Positions 23,941-32,884 of a stretch of 64,000 bases of DNA are shown here, in pieces. The stretch is from NCBI GenBank assembly GCA_910579995.1, contig CAJTWH010000004.1:67422-131421 (forward strand), given 5' to 3'. Source of the stretch: an uncultured Muribaculaceae bacterium. GTDB taxonomy: Bacteria; Bacteroidota; Bacteroidia; Bacteroidales; Muribaculaceae. Positions within the stretch are counted from its first letter, which is position 1. Every line of letters begins with the position of its first letter. Under the pieces are notes generated by a model. That model saw only the letters and a list, made by a program, of their open reading frames with translations. It was not told where the DNA came from and did not search any database. Made by a program: the position numbers and the translations under genes.

Positions 23941-24731
23941 GACTTGCGAAGCTCTTCTATTCTCTTTGTGAGGTCAATAAATTGTGCCACCGACAGTTGC
24001 TCGGGGCGGAGGTTGAGCAGGTCGGGCCAGTCGGGTGTCGCGCCGGGAGGCAGCAAGGGCTTGACGGAGTTGCGGAGCGTCTTGCGGCGCATGCCGAAGG
24101 TTGTCTTCACCACCGTGCGGAAGAGGCGCGGGTCAACGCCGAGGTCGGTCACGCCGTTGCGGCGCATGCGTATTACCCCCGACTTCACCTTTGGCGGCGG
24201 ATTGAACACATGCTCCGACACGGTGAAGAGATACTCCACATCATACCACGCCTGCAGCAGCACGCTGAGGATTCCGCGGTCTTTGGTGCCCTCCGGCGCT
24301 GCCAGTCGCTGCGCCACCTCGCGCTGCAGCATGCCCGAGCAGCATGTCACGCGGTCTTTCCAGTCGAGGACCTTGAAGAAAATCTGCGACGAAATGTTGT
24401 AGGGATAATTGCCGATGACGCAGAACGGCCCGTCGCCGGGGAAGATATCCCGGTCGTCCATGGCAAGGAAGTCGCCCTCAATGATACGCGGCTGAGGCTG
24501 CGGCAGATGGCTCTTGAGCCACGCCACCGACTCGCTGTCGATCTCGGCAAGTACAAGATTGTCAGGGCCGTGGGTGTCGAGCAGAAACTGAGTGAGCACG
24601 CCCGTGCCCGGGCCTATCTCAAGCACCGGCAAACCCTTGGAGTCGTCGAGGGTTGCCGCTATACGCCGTGCCACATCCATGTCGGTGAGAAAATGCTGCC
24701 CGAGGGCTTTTTTGGGTCGTACTCCTGCCAT
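23937..24731 (-). CDS. rsmA: 16S rRNA (adenine1518/1519-N6)-dimethyltransferase
   Basis: KsgA-type enzyme that dimethylates two adjacent adenines in the 3' hairpin of 16S rRNA late in 30S assembly; 264 aa, standard. It has KKALGQHFLTDMDVARRIAA at the N-terminus, the SAM loop LEIGPGTGVLTQFL, and the catalytic NYPYNISSQIFFKVL (family usually NLPY/NYPY), with the rRNA-binding C-terminal helices. First gene of the rsmA-mgtE pair; a repeat-rich gap separates it from the divergent division cluster. Confidence 0.97.
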   Translation of the reverse strand: MAGVRPKKALGQHFLTDMDVARRIAATLDDSKGLPVLEIGPGTGVLTQFLLDTHGPDNLVLAEIDSESVAWLKSHLPQPQPRIIEGDFLAMDDRDIFPGDGPFCVIGNYPYNISSQIFFKVLDWKDRVTCCSGMLQREVAQRLAAPEGTKDRGILSVLLQAWYDVEYLFTVSEHVFNPPPKVKSGVIRMRRNGVTDLGVDPRLFRTVVKTTFGMRRKTLRNSVKPLLPPGATPDWPDLLNLRPEQLSVAQFIDLTKRIEELRKS

Positions 24732-24764
24732 AATATTTTAATTATTCGAGTTTCTAAAGTTGCA

Positions 24765-24893
24765 CTTCAGTCAGGCAAAAAAGGAAATAAAGGTAAAAGG
24801 CAAGATAATAGTCTTGTAATCGTATAATCTTTGAAAGGTATTTTCTTGCCTGCCTCAGGCAATTGCCTTTTTAACCTTCTTTGCCTGTTCAAC
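24765..24893. repeat. Inverted copy of the composite repeat at 22.3 kb, without family B insert; lies in the gap 24732-25257
   Basis: Blocks 24765-24811 (CTTCAGTCAGGCAAAAAAGG...) and 24837-24893 (GGTATTTTCTTGCCTGCC...) are the reverse complements, with few changes, of blocks flanking the family B copy at 22.3 kb. Together they form a large inverted repeat around mgtE-rsmA. A small TTTCG-TCGG-CGAAA-type hairpin follows at 24935-24950. The rest of the gap holds the 25104-25122 hairpin and the rsmH promoter; no convincing gene, and no mraZ. Confidence 0.7.
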
Positions 24894-25103
24894 TTAAGCT
24901 TGCGAAAGTTGAATCAATTATTCGAGTTTCGTCGGCGAAACTTATTTCAATTTGCGGCAAAAATACAAAAAAGCCGCCACGCGGCAAAATTTACATTTGC
25001 AAATTTAAGATTGGCAAGCCTGCGGCACACCGGAGCCGCGCTCTTGACTTGCCGGATACCGCAACCCCCTCACCACCAATCAGCATGGCAGGTTTCGTCG
25101 CCG

Positions 25104-25122
25104 ACGCGAGCGCCGCTCGCGT
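25104..25122. repeat. Small hairpin ACGCGAGC-GCC-GCTCGCGT
   Basis: An 8-bp stem with a 3-nt loop, preceded by GGTTTCGTCGCCG. A sister copy is ACGCGAGT-GCA-ACTCGCGT at 34323-34341, preceded by AGTTTCGTTGCTG. The loop-closing pair differs but remains complementary (C-G versus T-A). Confidence 0.55.
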
Positions 25123-25170
25123 GTCTGTGCAAAACATCTATAAAATTGTTGATAACTTTTTGAGTTTATA

Positions 25171-25202
25171 TTTGTAAATTGATGTAAAATGGTGTAATTT
25201 TG
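25171..25202 (+). promoter_or_regulatory. Near-consensus promoter of the division/cell-wall cluster
   Basis: A -33 TTTG (25171-25174), a 20-nt spacer and a -7 TAATTTTG (25195-25202) match the Bacteroidetes consensus fully. It yields a leader of about 50 nt before rsmH. Confidence 0.75.
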
Positions 25203-25257
25203 AGGTCTCAAAGCCGCAGCGACGCACCACAAGCGCCATTGCGGCCGCTAATAGATT

Positions 25258-26169
25258 ATGGATCAGGAAGTTTATCATATACCCGCACTTTTACCGCAAA
25301 GCCTTGAGGCTCTTGACATTCACCCGGGCGGCATATACGTCGACGCCACTTTGGGCGGCGGCGGCCACAGCCGTGCCATTGTGGAGCGCCTCGGAGGTGA
25401 CGGTCATCTCTATTCGTTCGATCAGGATTCCGACGCAATAGAGCGTGCCTTCGCCGACAGCCGTTTCACGGCCATCCACGGCAACTTCCGCTTCATCACC
25501 AACTATCTCGACTATTACGGCGTCGAAGGCCGTGTAGACGGCGTCCTTGCCGACCTCGGCGTGTCGAGCCACCACTTCGACGACGCCTCGCGCGGCTTCT
25601 CCTTCCGTGCCGACGGACCTCTCGACATGCGCATGAACGCCGGCGCCCGCCTCAGCGCCGCCGACATCGCCGCCCAATACGACGCCGCCGAGCTCACCCG
25701 TATCTTCAAAATCTACGGCGAGCTGCCTCAGGCACGCCGCATTGCCGACGCCATAGTCAAGGCCCGCGCCGCTGCCCCCATCGACACCACCGGACGCCTC
25801 GTGGAGGTGATATCGCCGCTGATCAACCGAGCCAAGGAGAAGAAAGAGCTCGCACAGGTATTCCAAGCCCTGCGAATAGTCGTCAACGGCGAGATGGACG
25901 CCCTCGAAAGCTTCCTCAACGGCGCCCTCGAAGTGCTCCGCCCCGGCGGACGCCTCGCCATTATCACCTACCACAGCCTCGAAGACCGCATGGTGAAGAA
26001 CTTCATGCGCACCGGCCGCACCGACGGCCACGAGGAAAAAGACCTCTTCGGGCGCTCGTCGGCACCCATCAAGCCGCTCGGCAGCAAGCCTATTGCGCCC
26101 GACGAGGAAGAAATCGAACGCAACCCCCGCAGCCGCAGCGCCAAACTGCGCGTGGCGGTGAAATTATAA
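25258..26169 (+). CDS. rsmH: 16S rRNA (cytosine1402-N4)-methyltransferase
   Basis: MraW; methylates C1402 in the 30S P site. It is 303 aa. Motifs: VYHIPALLPQSLEAL, the SAM loop DATLGGGGHSRAIVERL near residue 33, GVLADLGVSSHHFDDASRGF and the C-terminal PLGSKPIAPDEEEIERNPRS followed by RSAKLRVA. It is the first gene of the dcw cluster here; mraZ, which often precedes it, is absent. The FtsL-like gene starts 14 nt downstream. Confidence 0.97.
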   Translation: MDQEVYHIPALLPQSLEALDIHPGGIYVDATLGGGGHSRAIVERLGGDGHLYSFDQDSDAIERAFADSRFTAIHGNFRFITNYLDYYGVEGRVDGVLADLGVSSHHFDDASRGFSFRADGPLDMRMNAGARLSAADIAAQYDAAELTRIFKIYGELPQARRIADAIVKARAAAPIDTTGRLVEVISPLINRAKEKKELAQVFQALRIVVNGEMDALESFLNGALEVLRPGGRLAIITYHSLEDRMVKNFMRTGRTDGHEEKDLFGRSSAPIKPLGSKPIAPDEEEIERNPRSRSAKLRVAVKL

Positions 26170-26183
26170 CCTCTCAACTCATT

Positions 26184-26540
26184 ATGCCAAACATTCTCAC
26201 AAATGCAATCGGAAAAGCCGGCGACTACACCCGTGTGGTAATCACCGGCGGCGGCGTGTCGAGCAAATTCTTCCGCCGGCACCTCTTCGTCACCTGCTTC
26301 GTGCTGCTCGCCTGTGTGCTGATGATAGCCATGCGCTTCGACTGCCTCACAAGCGACAACACCATCGAGAGCCTCAAGACCCAGATTGAAGTAATGCAGA
26401 CCGAAAAACAGCGCCAGCGCTCGCTCTACATGACCATGACACGCGAGATGGCAATGATGCACCTCGTTGACTCCCTCAAGCTCGGCCTCACCGTGCCCGA
26501 CAAACATCCTGAAGTAATACGCCGCCAAACAACCGACTGA
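26184..26540 (+). CDS. FtsL-like division protein
   Basis: A 118-aa bitopic membrane protein. The cytoplasmic N-terminus of about 35 residues leads to a transmembrane helix (residues about 36-54, LFVTCFVLLACVLMIAMRF). A coiled-coil-like periplasmic stretch follows (ESLKTQIEVMQTEKQRQRSL) and a short tail. Size, topology and its place between rsmH and ftsI are those of FtsL, which bridges FtsQ/FtsB to the septal synthase. Sequence similarity in this family is always weak, so the call rests on context. Confidence 0.8.
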   Translation: MPNILTNAIGKAGDYTRVVITGGGVSSKFFRRHLFVTCFVLLACVLMIAMRFDCLTSDNTIESLKTQIEVMQTEKQRQRSLYMTMTREMAMMHLVDSLKLGLTVPDKHPEVIRRQTTD

Positions 26541-26542
26541 CC

Positions 26543-28714
26543 ATGCCACAACCCACTCCTCAACATAAACCCGGATCCAAACAGAAATTCACTGTAGGGC
26601 GCTTCGGCATAATCTTTTTTATATGCGTCGGCGTGGCCATAGCCATAGCCTTCAACCTCTTCAAGACCACGGTGATCAATGCCGAGGCATGGAACCGCAT
26701 GGGCGACTCAACCCTCAGTTCGGTGAAGCCCATCCCTCCCACACGCGGCGAGATACTCGCCTCCGACGGCTCCATCCTCGCAACCAATCTCTACTACTAC
26801 ACCGTGATGATGGACCTGCGCACCGAATCGTTCAAGATCATCGAGTTCACCGCCGCCGTGCCCGAGCTCTGCGACTCGCTCGCCAAATACTTCGAGCCCC
26901 ACGACGCCAAGGCTTGGAAAAAACGCATACAGACGCAGCTCGACAAGCCCAAGAGCTCGCGCACCCGCAACTTCGTGCTTGCCCGCGACGTGCCCCAGCA
27001 GACCTACGAGCGCATTCGCAACACATTCCCCTTCTTCCGCGATTTCCCCAAATCGCGCCACTCGGGTCTGAAGAAAGACCGCCGGCTCAAACGCTCATAT
27101 CCCTTCGGCTCAATGGCGCGCCGAAGCATAGGGCGCGTAGGTATGACGGCGGAGTGCAGCGAAATCCACGGCCGCTCGGGGCTTGAATATGCCCTCGACA
27201 GCCTGCTCTATGGCCGCGCCGGCGTGAAAGTGCGCGGCCTCTCCACCCGAGGCATGAAATATATCGAGGACACCGCCGCCGTGAAAGGCTTCGATGTCTA
27301 CACCACCATCGATATCACCATGCAGGATATCCTCGAGAGCGAGCTCAACACCATGCTCCACGACTCGCAGGCCGAGTGGGGAGCGGCAATGCTCATGGAA
27401 GTAAAGACCGGCGACATCAAGGCCATATCAAACCTCGAGCTCGACAAATCCAGCCGCACTCCGCGCTATATCGAGGCGCTCAACCGCTGCGTGCAGCCCT
27501 ACGAGCCCGGCTCGGTGATGAAAGTGATGACAATGGCTGTCGGGCTTGAAAAAGGCTTCGCAAAGCCAAATCAGGTCTACCCCATCGGCCACAGCTACGC
27601 ATACCTCAACAACCGTCCCATCCGCGACACACACTCACCCGCCAGTCTGCCGGTGAGCCGCTTTATCGAATACTCGTCGAACATCGGCATGGTGAAGATG
27701 TCAATGCCCTACTACAGCTCCGACCCCACGCAATTCCGCCGCGACCTCGAGGAGCTGGGCTTCTTCGACGCCTTCAATACCGGTATCGCCGGCGAGCAGC
27801 CGCCGCGCGTGCGCCGCGACCCCAAGATGATCGACCTCTCGCGCATGGTCTTCGGCTACACCACGGCCATACCGCCGCTCTATACCTGCGCTTTCTATAA
27901 TGCCGTGGCCAACAACGGCGAGTTTGTGCGTCCGCGCCTCGTCAAAGGCCTGCGCACCCCCGACGGCCGCGACTCCCTGCTCGAGGTGAGCTATGTGCGC
28001 CGCCGCATGATGAGCCCCGAGAATGCCGCCGTGCTCCGCGAGATGATGCTCGGCGTGGTATGGGGCGAGGGAGGCACTGCCAAGATTCTGCGCAACGATG
28101 CCGTGAAAATCGCCGGCAAGACGGGCACCTGCAAGATAGCCCTCGAACGCCCAAAGGTCGACGCAAACGGCGACAGTATCGACCCCAAGACGCCATGGAA
28201 AGGCGGCTACCGCGAAGGGCACTATCGCGTGACTTTCTGCGGATTCTTCCCCTACGACAATCCCAAATACACCTGCATAGTGGTCATCAACGACCCCAAG
28301 CTGCCCTACCGAGGCCCGGCGGTGAGCTCGGGCGTGGTGCTCAAGAACTTGGCCCTCAAGCTCTATGCCCGCTCCATGCTCAACGACAACCCCGAGTTCA
28401 AGGAGGCACCCCGCGACCCCTCGGCCAAAGGCCCGACGGTCTATGCCAGCTTCGACAGCAAGCGCAACGCCACCCTCCACAGCGAGCTTGCCTTGGGCAA
28501 GACACAGGCCATACGCCGCCCCGCTCCCTGCGATACGGCCGGCCGCGTGCCCGATGTCAAGGGCGTGAGCATACGCGAGGCGCTCACTCTGCTCGAAAGC
28601 AAAGGTTATTCGGTGAAATTCAAGGGTGTAGGCTATGTCTACGCCCAGAACCCCGAAGCCGGCACTCCCGCCGGACCGGGCACACGCATTAATCTGTCTT
28701 TACGTCATGATTGA
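26543..28714 (+). CDS. ftsI: Septal peptidoglycan transpeptidase FtsI (PBP3) with PASTA domain
   Basis: A 723-aa class B penicillin-binding protein that crosslinks septal peptidoglycan with FtsW. An N-terminal anchor (IIFFICVGVAIAIAFNLFKT) is followed by the pedestal (PPTRGEILASDGSILATN). The transpeptidase has S324-V-M-K, the SxN motif in EYSSNIGMVKMS and KTG in KIAGKTGTCK near residue 525. A single PASTA domain ends the protein (RVPDVKGVSIREALTLLESK). The stop overlaps murE by 8 nt. PASTA-bearing FtsI-type proteins are usual in Bacteroidetes. Confidence 0.96.
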   Translation: MPQPTPQHKPGSKQKFTVGRFGIIFFICVGVAIAIAFNLFKTTVINAEAWNRMGDSTLSSVKPIPPTRGEILASDGSILATNLYYYTVMMDLRTESFKIIEFTAAVPELCDSLAKYFEPHDAKAWKKRIQTQLDKPKSSRTRNFVLARDVPQQTYERIRNTFPFFRDFPKSRHSGLKKDRRLKRSYPFGSMARRSIGRVGMTAECSEIHGRSGLEYALDSLLYGRAGVKVRGLSTRGMKYIEDTAAVKGFDVYTTIDITMQDILESELNTMLHDSQAEWGAAMLMEVKTGDIKAISNLELDKSSRTPRYIEALNRCVQPYEPGSVMKVMTMAVGLEKGFAKPNQVYPIGHSYAYLNNRPIRDTHSPASLPVSRFIEYSSNIGMVKMSMPYYSSDPTQFRRDLEELGFFDAFNTGIAGEQPPRVRRDPKMIDLSRMVFGYTTAIPPLYTCAFYNAVANNGEFVRPRLVKGLRTPDGRDSLLEVSYVRRRMMSPENAAVLREMMLGVVWGEGGTAKILRNDAVKIAGKTGTCKIALERPKVDANGDSIDPKTPWKGGYREGHYRVTFCGFFPYDNPKYTCIVVINDPKLPYRGPAVSSGVVLKNLALKLYARSMLNDNPEFKEAPRDPSAKGPTVYASFDSKRNATLHSELALGKTQAIRRPAPCDTAGRVPDVKGVSIREALTLLESKGYSVKFKGVGYVYAQNPEAGTPAGPGTRINLSLRHD

Positions 28715-30191
28715 AAATAATTACGCAACAACACTCGATGTAATGCTCGACGCGCTGCCCCGCTATGAGGCTGCCCACGCCGACAGCCGCGCAGTGCATG
28801 GCATTACGGCCGACAGCCGCGCCGTTGTGCCCGGCGGCATGTTTGTGGCCGTGCGCGGCGTGGCCGTCGACGGTCACACCTTCATAGCCAAGGCCATAGA
28901 GGCCGGCGCCACAACCGTGGTGTGCGAGGAGCTGCCCGCCGACATCTGCCCGGAAGTGCAGTATATCCTTGTAGACGACAGCCGCGACGCCCTCGGACGC
29001 CTTGCCTCGCGCTTCTACGGCGACCCCTCCGACGAGCTGACCCTCGTAGGCGTCACCGGCACCAACGGCAAGACCACCATTGCCACGCTGCTCTACGAAG
29101 TGGCACGTCTGCGCGGCGAGAAGGCCGGCCTGATTTCCACCGTCGCCAACATCATCGACGGCGAAAGCACTCCCGCCGAGCACACCACCCCCGACCCCGT
29201 GCAACTCAACATGCTCCTGCGCAAGATGGTAGACGCCGGCTGCACCTTTGCCTCAATGGAGGTGAGCAGCCACGCCTGCGACCAGCACCGCATTGCCGGG
29301 CTCACATTCGCCGGAGGCATTTTCACCAACCTCACGCGCGACCACCTCGACTATCACAAGACATTCGACGCCTATCTCAAGGCCAAGAAATCATTTTTCG
29401 ACGGTCTGCCCGCAAACGCTTTCGCCCTGAGCAACGCCGACGACCGCAACGGCGCCGTAATGCTCCAGAACACCGCCGCCCGCAAGGCAATGTACTCCAC
29501 CTGCGATGTGGCCGACTTCAGCGTAAAGGTCATCGAAGACCGCCTCGACGGCATGTTGCTCGAAATCGGAGGAAGGCAGGTAGAGACAATGTTTACCGGC
29601 CGCTTCAACGCCTCCAACCTCGCCGCAGTCTACGGCGCCTGTGTGCTCCTCGGCATGAGCGCCGACGAGGCCATGGTGGCATTGAGCCGGCTGCGCCCCG
29701 TGGCAGGCCGCTTCCAGCCTTTCCGCTCCGCCAAAGGAGTGACGGCGATTGTTGACTACGCCCATACGCCCGACGCCCTCATCAACGTGCTCGACACCAT
29801 CGGCGAGGTAGCCGGCGACGACGCCCGCATAATCACCGTGTGCGGCTGCGGCGGCAACCGCGACAAAGGCAAGCGCCCCCTGATGGCACAGGCCGCCGCC
29901 GACCGCTCCGACACCGTGATCATCACCAGCGACAACCCGCGCAATGAAGACCCCGAAGCCATCATCGCCGACATGCTCGCCGGCCTCGACAGCGCGCAGA
30001 TGGAGCGCGTCGTCACCATCACCGACCGCCGCGAGGCAATCCGCAAGGCCGTAGAGCTCGCTCGCCCCGGCGACATCATCCTCATCGCCGGCAAAGGCCA
30101 TGAGACAGAGCAGATTATCGGCGACACCGTACATCACTTCGACGACCGCACAGAAATTCAAGAAGCATTCGCAAGCCCAGAGCTTGACTAA
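28707..30191 (+). CDS. murE: UDP-MurNAc-L-Ala-D-Glu:meso-diaminopimelate ligase
   Basis: Adds the third stem amino acid to the cytoplasmic peptidoglycan precursor; 494 aa. N-terminal ITADSRAVVPGGMFVAVRG binds UDP; the ATP loop is LVGVTGTNGKTTIATLLYE. The C-terminal DNPRNEDPEAI signature marks meso-diaminopimelate rather than lysine as substrate. I chose ATG 28707 because MIENNYATTLDVMLD gives the normal N-terminus; the frame upstream lies within ftsI. Confidence 0.97.
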   Translation: MIENNYATTLDVMLDALPRYEAAHADSRAVHGITADSRAVVPGGMFVAVRGVAVDGHTFIAKAIEAGATTVVCEELPADICPEVQYILVDDSRDALGRLASRFYGDPSDELTLVGVTGTNGKTTIATLLYEVARLRGEKAGLISTVANIIDGESTPAEHTTPDPVQLNMLLRKMVDAGCTFASMEVSSHACDQHRIAGLTFAGGIFTNLTRDHLDYHKTFDAYLKAKKSFFDGLPANAFALSNADDRNGAVMLQNTAARKAMYSTCDVADFSVKVIEDRLDGMLLEIGGRQVETMFTGRFNASNLAAVYGACVLLGMSADEAMVALSRLRPVAGRFQPFRSAKGVTAIVDYAHTPDALINVLDTIGEVAGDDARIITVCGCGGNRDKGKRPLMAQAAADRSDTVIITSDNPRNEDPEAIIADMLAGLDSAQMERVVTITDRREAIRKAVELARPGDIILIAGKGHETEQIIGDTVHHFDDRTEIQEAFASPELD

Positions 30192-30205
30192 AAATTACAG
30201 CAACC

Positions 30206-31456
30206 GTGTTATATTCATTATTCGCACTCTTACAGGAATCGGAATTCCCGGGCATAAGGCTGATGAACTACATCACTTTCCGCTCGGGCGCCGCCTTTGT
30301 GATCGCGCTCCTGCTTGCCATCTTCGTAGGCCGCAGCGTGATACACCGCCTGCAGAAAATGCAGATTGGCGAGATTATCCGCGACCTCGACCTCGCCGGC
30401 CAGATGGCAAAGACCGGCACACCGACAATGGGCGGTATCATTATCATCCTCTCCATACTTGTACCCTGCCTGCTGGTGGGCAACCTCACCAACATCTACA
30501 TGCTGCTCATGCTGCTCACAACGGTGTGGCTCGGCACGATAGGTTTCCTCGACGACTACCTCAAGCTGCGCAAGCACAACAAAGACGGCATGAAGGGCAA
30601 ATATAAGATTGTGGGTCAGGTGGGCATAGCGCTCATCGTAGGCGTGACAATGTATCTCAACCCCTCGATGACCATCGTAGAGAACCGCGAGATCGTGAGC
30701 GAGGAGACTCACCGCGTGGAAGAAGTCATCTACGAGCAGGAGACCATCAAGTCGCCCCAGACCACCATACCCTTTGTGAAGAACAACAACTTCAACTACT
30801 CATGGCTTACCGGCTGGATGGGACGCCACGCCGAGACCGGCGGATGGATAGTGTTCGTTCTCATCACCATCTTCCTCGTATCTGCCACCAGCAACGGCGC
30901 CAACCTCAACGACGGCCTCGACGGTATGACCGCCGGCCTGTCGGCGATAGCGGGCGGCGCGCTGATATTGATGGCCTACCTCGGAGGCAACATCATATAT
31001 TCGAGCTACCTCAACATCATGTATGTGCCCGGCAGTGAGGAACTTGTGGTATACATGGCCGCCTTTATCGGCGCCCTCATCGGCTTCCTGTGGTACAACG
31101 CCTCCCCGGCGCAGGTATTCATGGGCGACACGGGCAGCCTCACCCTCGGCGGCGTGATATGCGTATTCGCAATCCTCATCCACAAGGAGCTGCTGCTGCC
31201 TATCCTCTGCGCGCTCTTCTATATCGAAGACCTCTCGGTGATACTTCAGGTAGCATATTTCAAGCGCACAGGCGGCGGACGAATCTTCAAGATGACTCCC
31301 CTCCACCACCACTACCAGAAAGACGCTGACCTGAGCATGCGCGTGCTCATTCAGCGCCCCCTGCGCGCAATAGCAGAGCAGAAAATCGTGACCCGATTCT
31401 GGATTGTGGGTATAATACTTGCTGTGATAACATTCGTGACACTTAAAATACGATAA
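30206..31456 (+). CDS. mraY: Phospho-MurNAc-pentapeptide transferase
   Basis: Makes lipid I on the inner membrane; 416 aa with about ten transmembrane helices. Motifs: KTGTPTMGGIIIILSIL, FLDDYLKLRKHNKDGMKGKY, the catalytic NLNDGLDGMTAGLSA, NASPAQVFMGDTGSLTLGG and MTPLHHHYQ. A GTG start is used (MLYSLFALLQESEFPG), supported because relatives begin alike; the next ATG would remove 19 residues. A central insert of about 45 residues (IVENREIVSEETHRVEEVIY onward) lies between helices, as in Bacteroidetes MraY. It abuts murD with no spacer. Confidence 0.96.
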   Translation: MLYSLFALLQESEFPGIRLMNYITFRSGAAFVIALLLAIFVGRSVIHRLQKMQIGEIIRDLDLAGQMAKTGTPTMGGIIIILSILVPCLLVGNLTNIYMLLMLLTTVWLGTIGFLDDYLKLRKHNKDGMKGKYKIVGQVGIALIVGVTMYLNPSMTIVENREIVSEETHRVEEVIYEQETIKSPQTTIPFVKNNNFNYSWLTGWMGRHAETGGWIVFVLITIFLVSATSNGANLNDGLDGMTAGLSAIAGGALILMAYLGGNIIYSSYLNIMYVPGSEELVVYMAAFIGALIGFLWYNASPAQVFMGDTGSLTLGGVICVFAILIHKELLLPILCALFYIEDLSVILQVAYFKRTGGGRIFKMTPLHHHYQKDADLSMRVLIQRPLRAIAEQKIVTRFWIVGIILAVITFVTLKIR

Positions 31457-32815
31457 ATGGAAAAGACAATGAAACGCCTTGTAGTACTTGGCGCAGGCGA
31501 GAGCGGCACAGGAGCCGCCATTCTTGCCAAGGACAAAGGAATGGATGTCTTTTTGAGCGACTTCGGCAAGATCTCGCCCAAATACCGCTCCATGCTTGAA
31601 GACGAAGGCATAGCCTTTGAAGAGGGCGGACACTCTATGGAGCTGATTCTCAATGCCGACGAGATTGTGAAGAGCCCCGGTATACCTTTCGAGGCTCCGG
31701 TGATAAAAGAGGTGCTTGCAAAGCACATCCCCATCATCAGCGAGATTGAGTTCGCCGGCCGCTACAGCGACTCGAAGATGGTGTGCATAACCGGCTCTAA
31801 CGGCAAGACCACCACCACCATGCTCATTCACCATATCCTGCGCCATGCCGGTATCGACGCCAGCCTCGCGGGAAATATCGGCAAGAGCCTCGCTTGGCAG
31901 GTGGCACGCGACCAGCACAAGGTGTATGTGGTGGAGCTGAGCAGCTTCCAGCTCGACAATATGTATGACTTCAAGGCAAATATCGCCGTGATGCTCAACA
32001 TCACTCCAGACCACCTCGACCGCTACGACTTCAAGATGCAGAACTACGTGAACGCCAAATTCCGTATCCTGCAGAACATGACCCCTACCGACGTGTTTAT
32101 CTTCTGGCAGGACGACCCGGTAATCACCGAGCAGCTGCGCCATGTCACCACCGAGGCACGCATGCTCCCCTTCGCCGAACATGAGGAAGAAAACACTGCC
32201 GCATATATCGACGCCGAGAACGAGCTGGTGTTCCGTACACCCGGCACAAGCATGAAAATGCCCCGCGCCGACCTCGCCCTCAACGGCCTCCACAATGTAT
32301 TCAACTCCATGGCCGCCGGCTTGTCGGCCTGCCTCTTCGACCTTAAGAAAGACGATATCCGCGCCGCCCTGAGCGACTTCAACGGCGTTGAGCACCGCCT
32401 CGAATTCGTCGCCGACATCGACGGTGTGCGCTGGATCAACGACTCCAAGGCCACCAACGTCAACTCTTGCTGGTATGCCCTCGAGGCCATGGACCGCCCC
32501 ACGGTGCTCATACTCGGCGGTAAGGACAAGGGCAACGACTACTCCGAGATATTGCCCTTGGTGAAAGAAAAGGTGAAGGCAATCGTGGCCATGGGCCTGC
32601 ACAACGAGAAGATAGTGGAGTATTTCAACGAGTATGTGAAAGTTGTCGACACCGACAATCTCGCCGACGCCGTGGCCGCCTGCCGCGAGCTCTCAAGCGA
32701 GGGCGACACCGTGCTTCTCTCGCCTTGCTGCGCCAGCTTCGACCTCTTCAAGAATTATGAAGACCGCGGACGCCTGTTCAAAGAAGAAGTAAGAAAATCA
32801 ATTTCAGCAAGCTGA
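31457..32815 (+). CDS. murD: UDP-MurNAc-L-alanine:D-glutamate ligase
   Basis: Adds D-Glu to the precursor. It is 452 aa: a Rossmann-like UDP-binding domain (RLVVLGAGESGTGAAILAKD), central ATPase (MVCITGSNGKTTTTMLIHHI) and C-terminal domain (NDSKATNVNSCWYALEAMD, LILGGKDKGNDYSE). The stop codon lies inside a perfect hairpin (32796-32823). ftsW follows after a gap of 69 nt holding a partial family B repeat. Confidence 0.96.
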   Translation: MEKTMKRLVVLGAGESGTGAAILAKDKGMDVFLSDFGKISPKYRSMLEDEGIAFEEGGHSMELILNADEIVKSPGIPFEAPVIKEVLAKHIPIISEIEFAGRYSDSKMVCITGSNGKTTTTMLIHHILRHAGIDASLAGNIGKSLAWQVARDQHKVYVVELSSFQLDNMYDFKANIAVMLNITPDHLDRYDFKMQNYVNAKFRILQNMTPTDVFIFWQDDPVITEQLRHVTTEARMLPFAEHEEENTAAYIDAENELVFRTPGTSMKMPRADLALNGLHNVFNSMAAGLSACLFDLKKDDIRAALSDFNGVEHRLEFVADIDGVRWINDSKATNVNSCWYALEAMDRPTVLILGGKDKGNDYSEILPLVKEKVKAIVAMGLHNEKIVEYFNEYVKVVDTDNLADAVAACRELSSEGDTVLLSPCCASFDLFKNYEDRGRLFKEEVRKSISAS

Positions 32816-32823
32816 AATTGATT
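32796..32823. promoter_or_regulatory. Perfect 13-bp hairpin across the murD stop codon
   Basis: AATCAATTTCAGC-AA-GCTGAAATTGATT; the TGA at 32813-32815 is in the right arm. A partial family B element (AGTTTAAGGAGTTTATCAAG...) follows at 32824-32868. No T-run follows, so it may act as an mRNA end-protecting or attenuating hairpin rather than a full terminator. Confidence 0.5.
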
Positions 32824-32884
32824 AGTTTAAGGAGTTTATCAAGTTTAAGAAGTTTACATTTATCAGCAAAACATCCCGTCATAC

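Noticed and set aside
24831..25177. Two short plus-strand frames before rsmH
   Set aside because: They overlap each other and run through the repeat block, a hairpin and the rsmH -33 box; composition is not coding.
30800..32602. A 600-codon open frame on the minus strand under mraY/murD
   Set aside because: It is antisense to two certain genes; high GC and strong codon bias leave the opposite strand open. The His/Val/Gly-rich translation matches no family.
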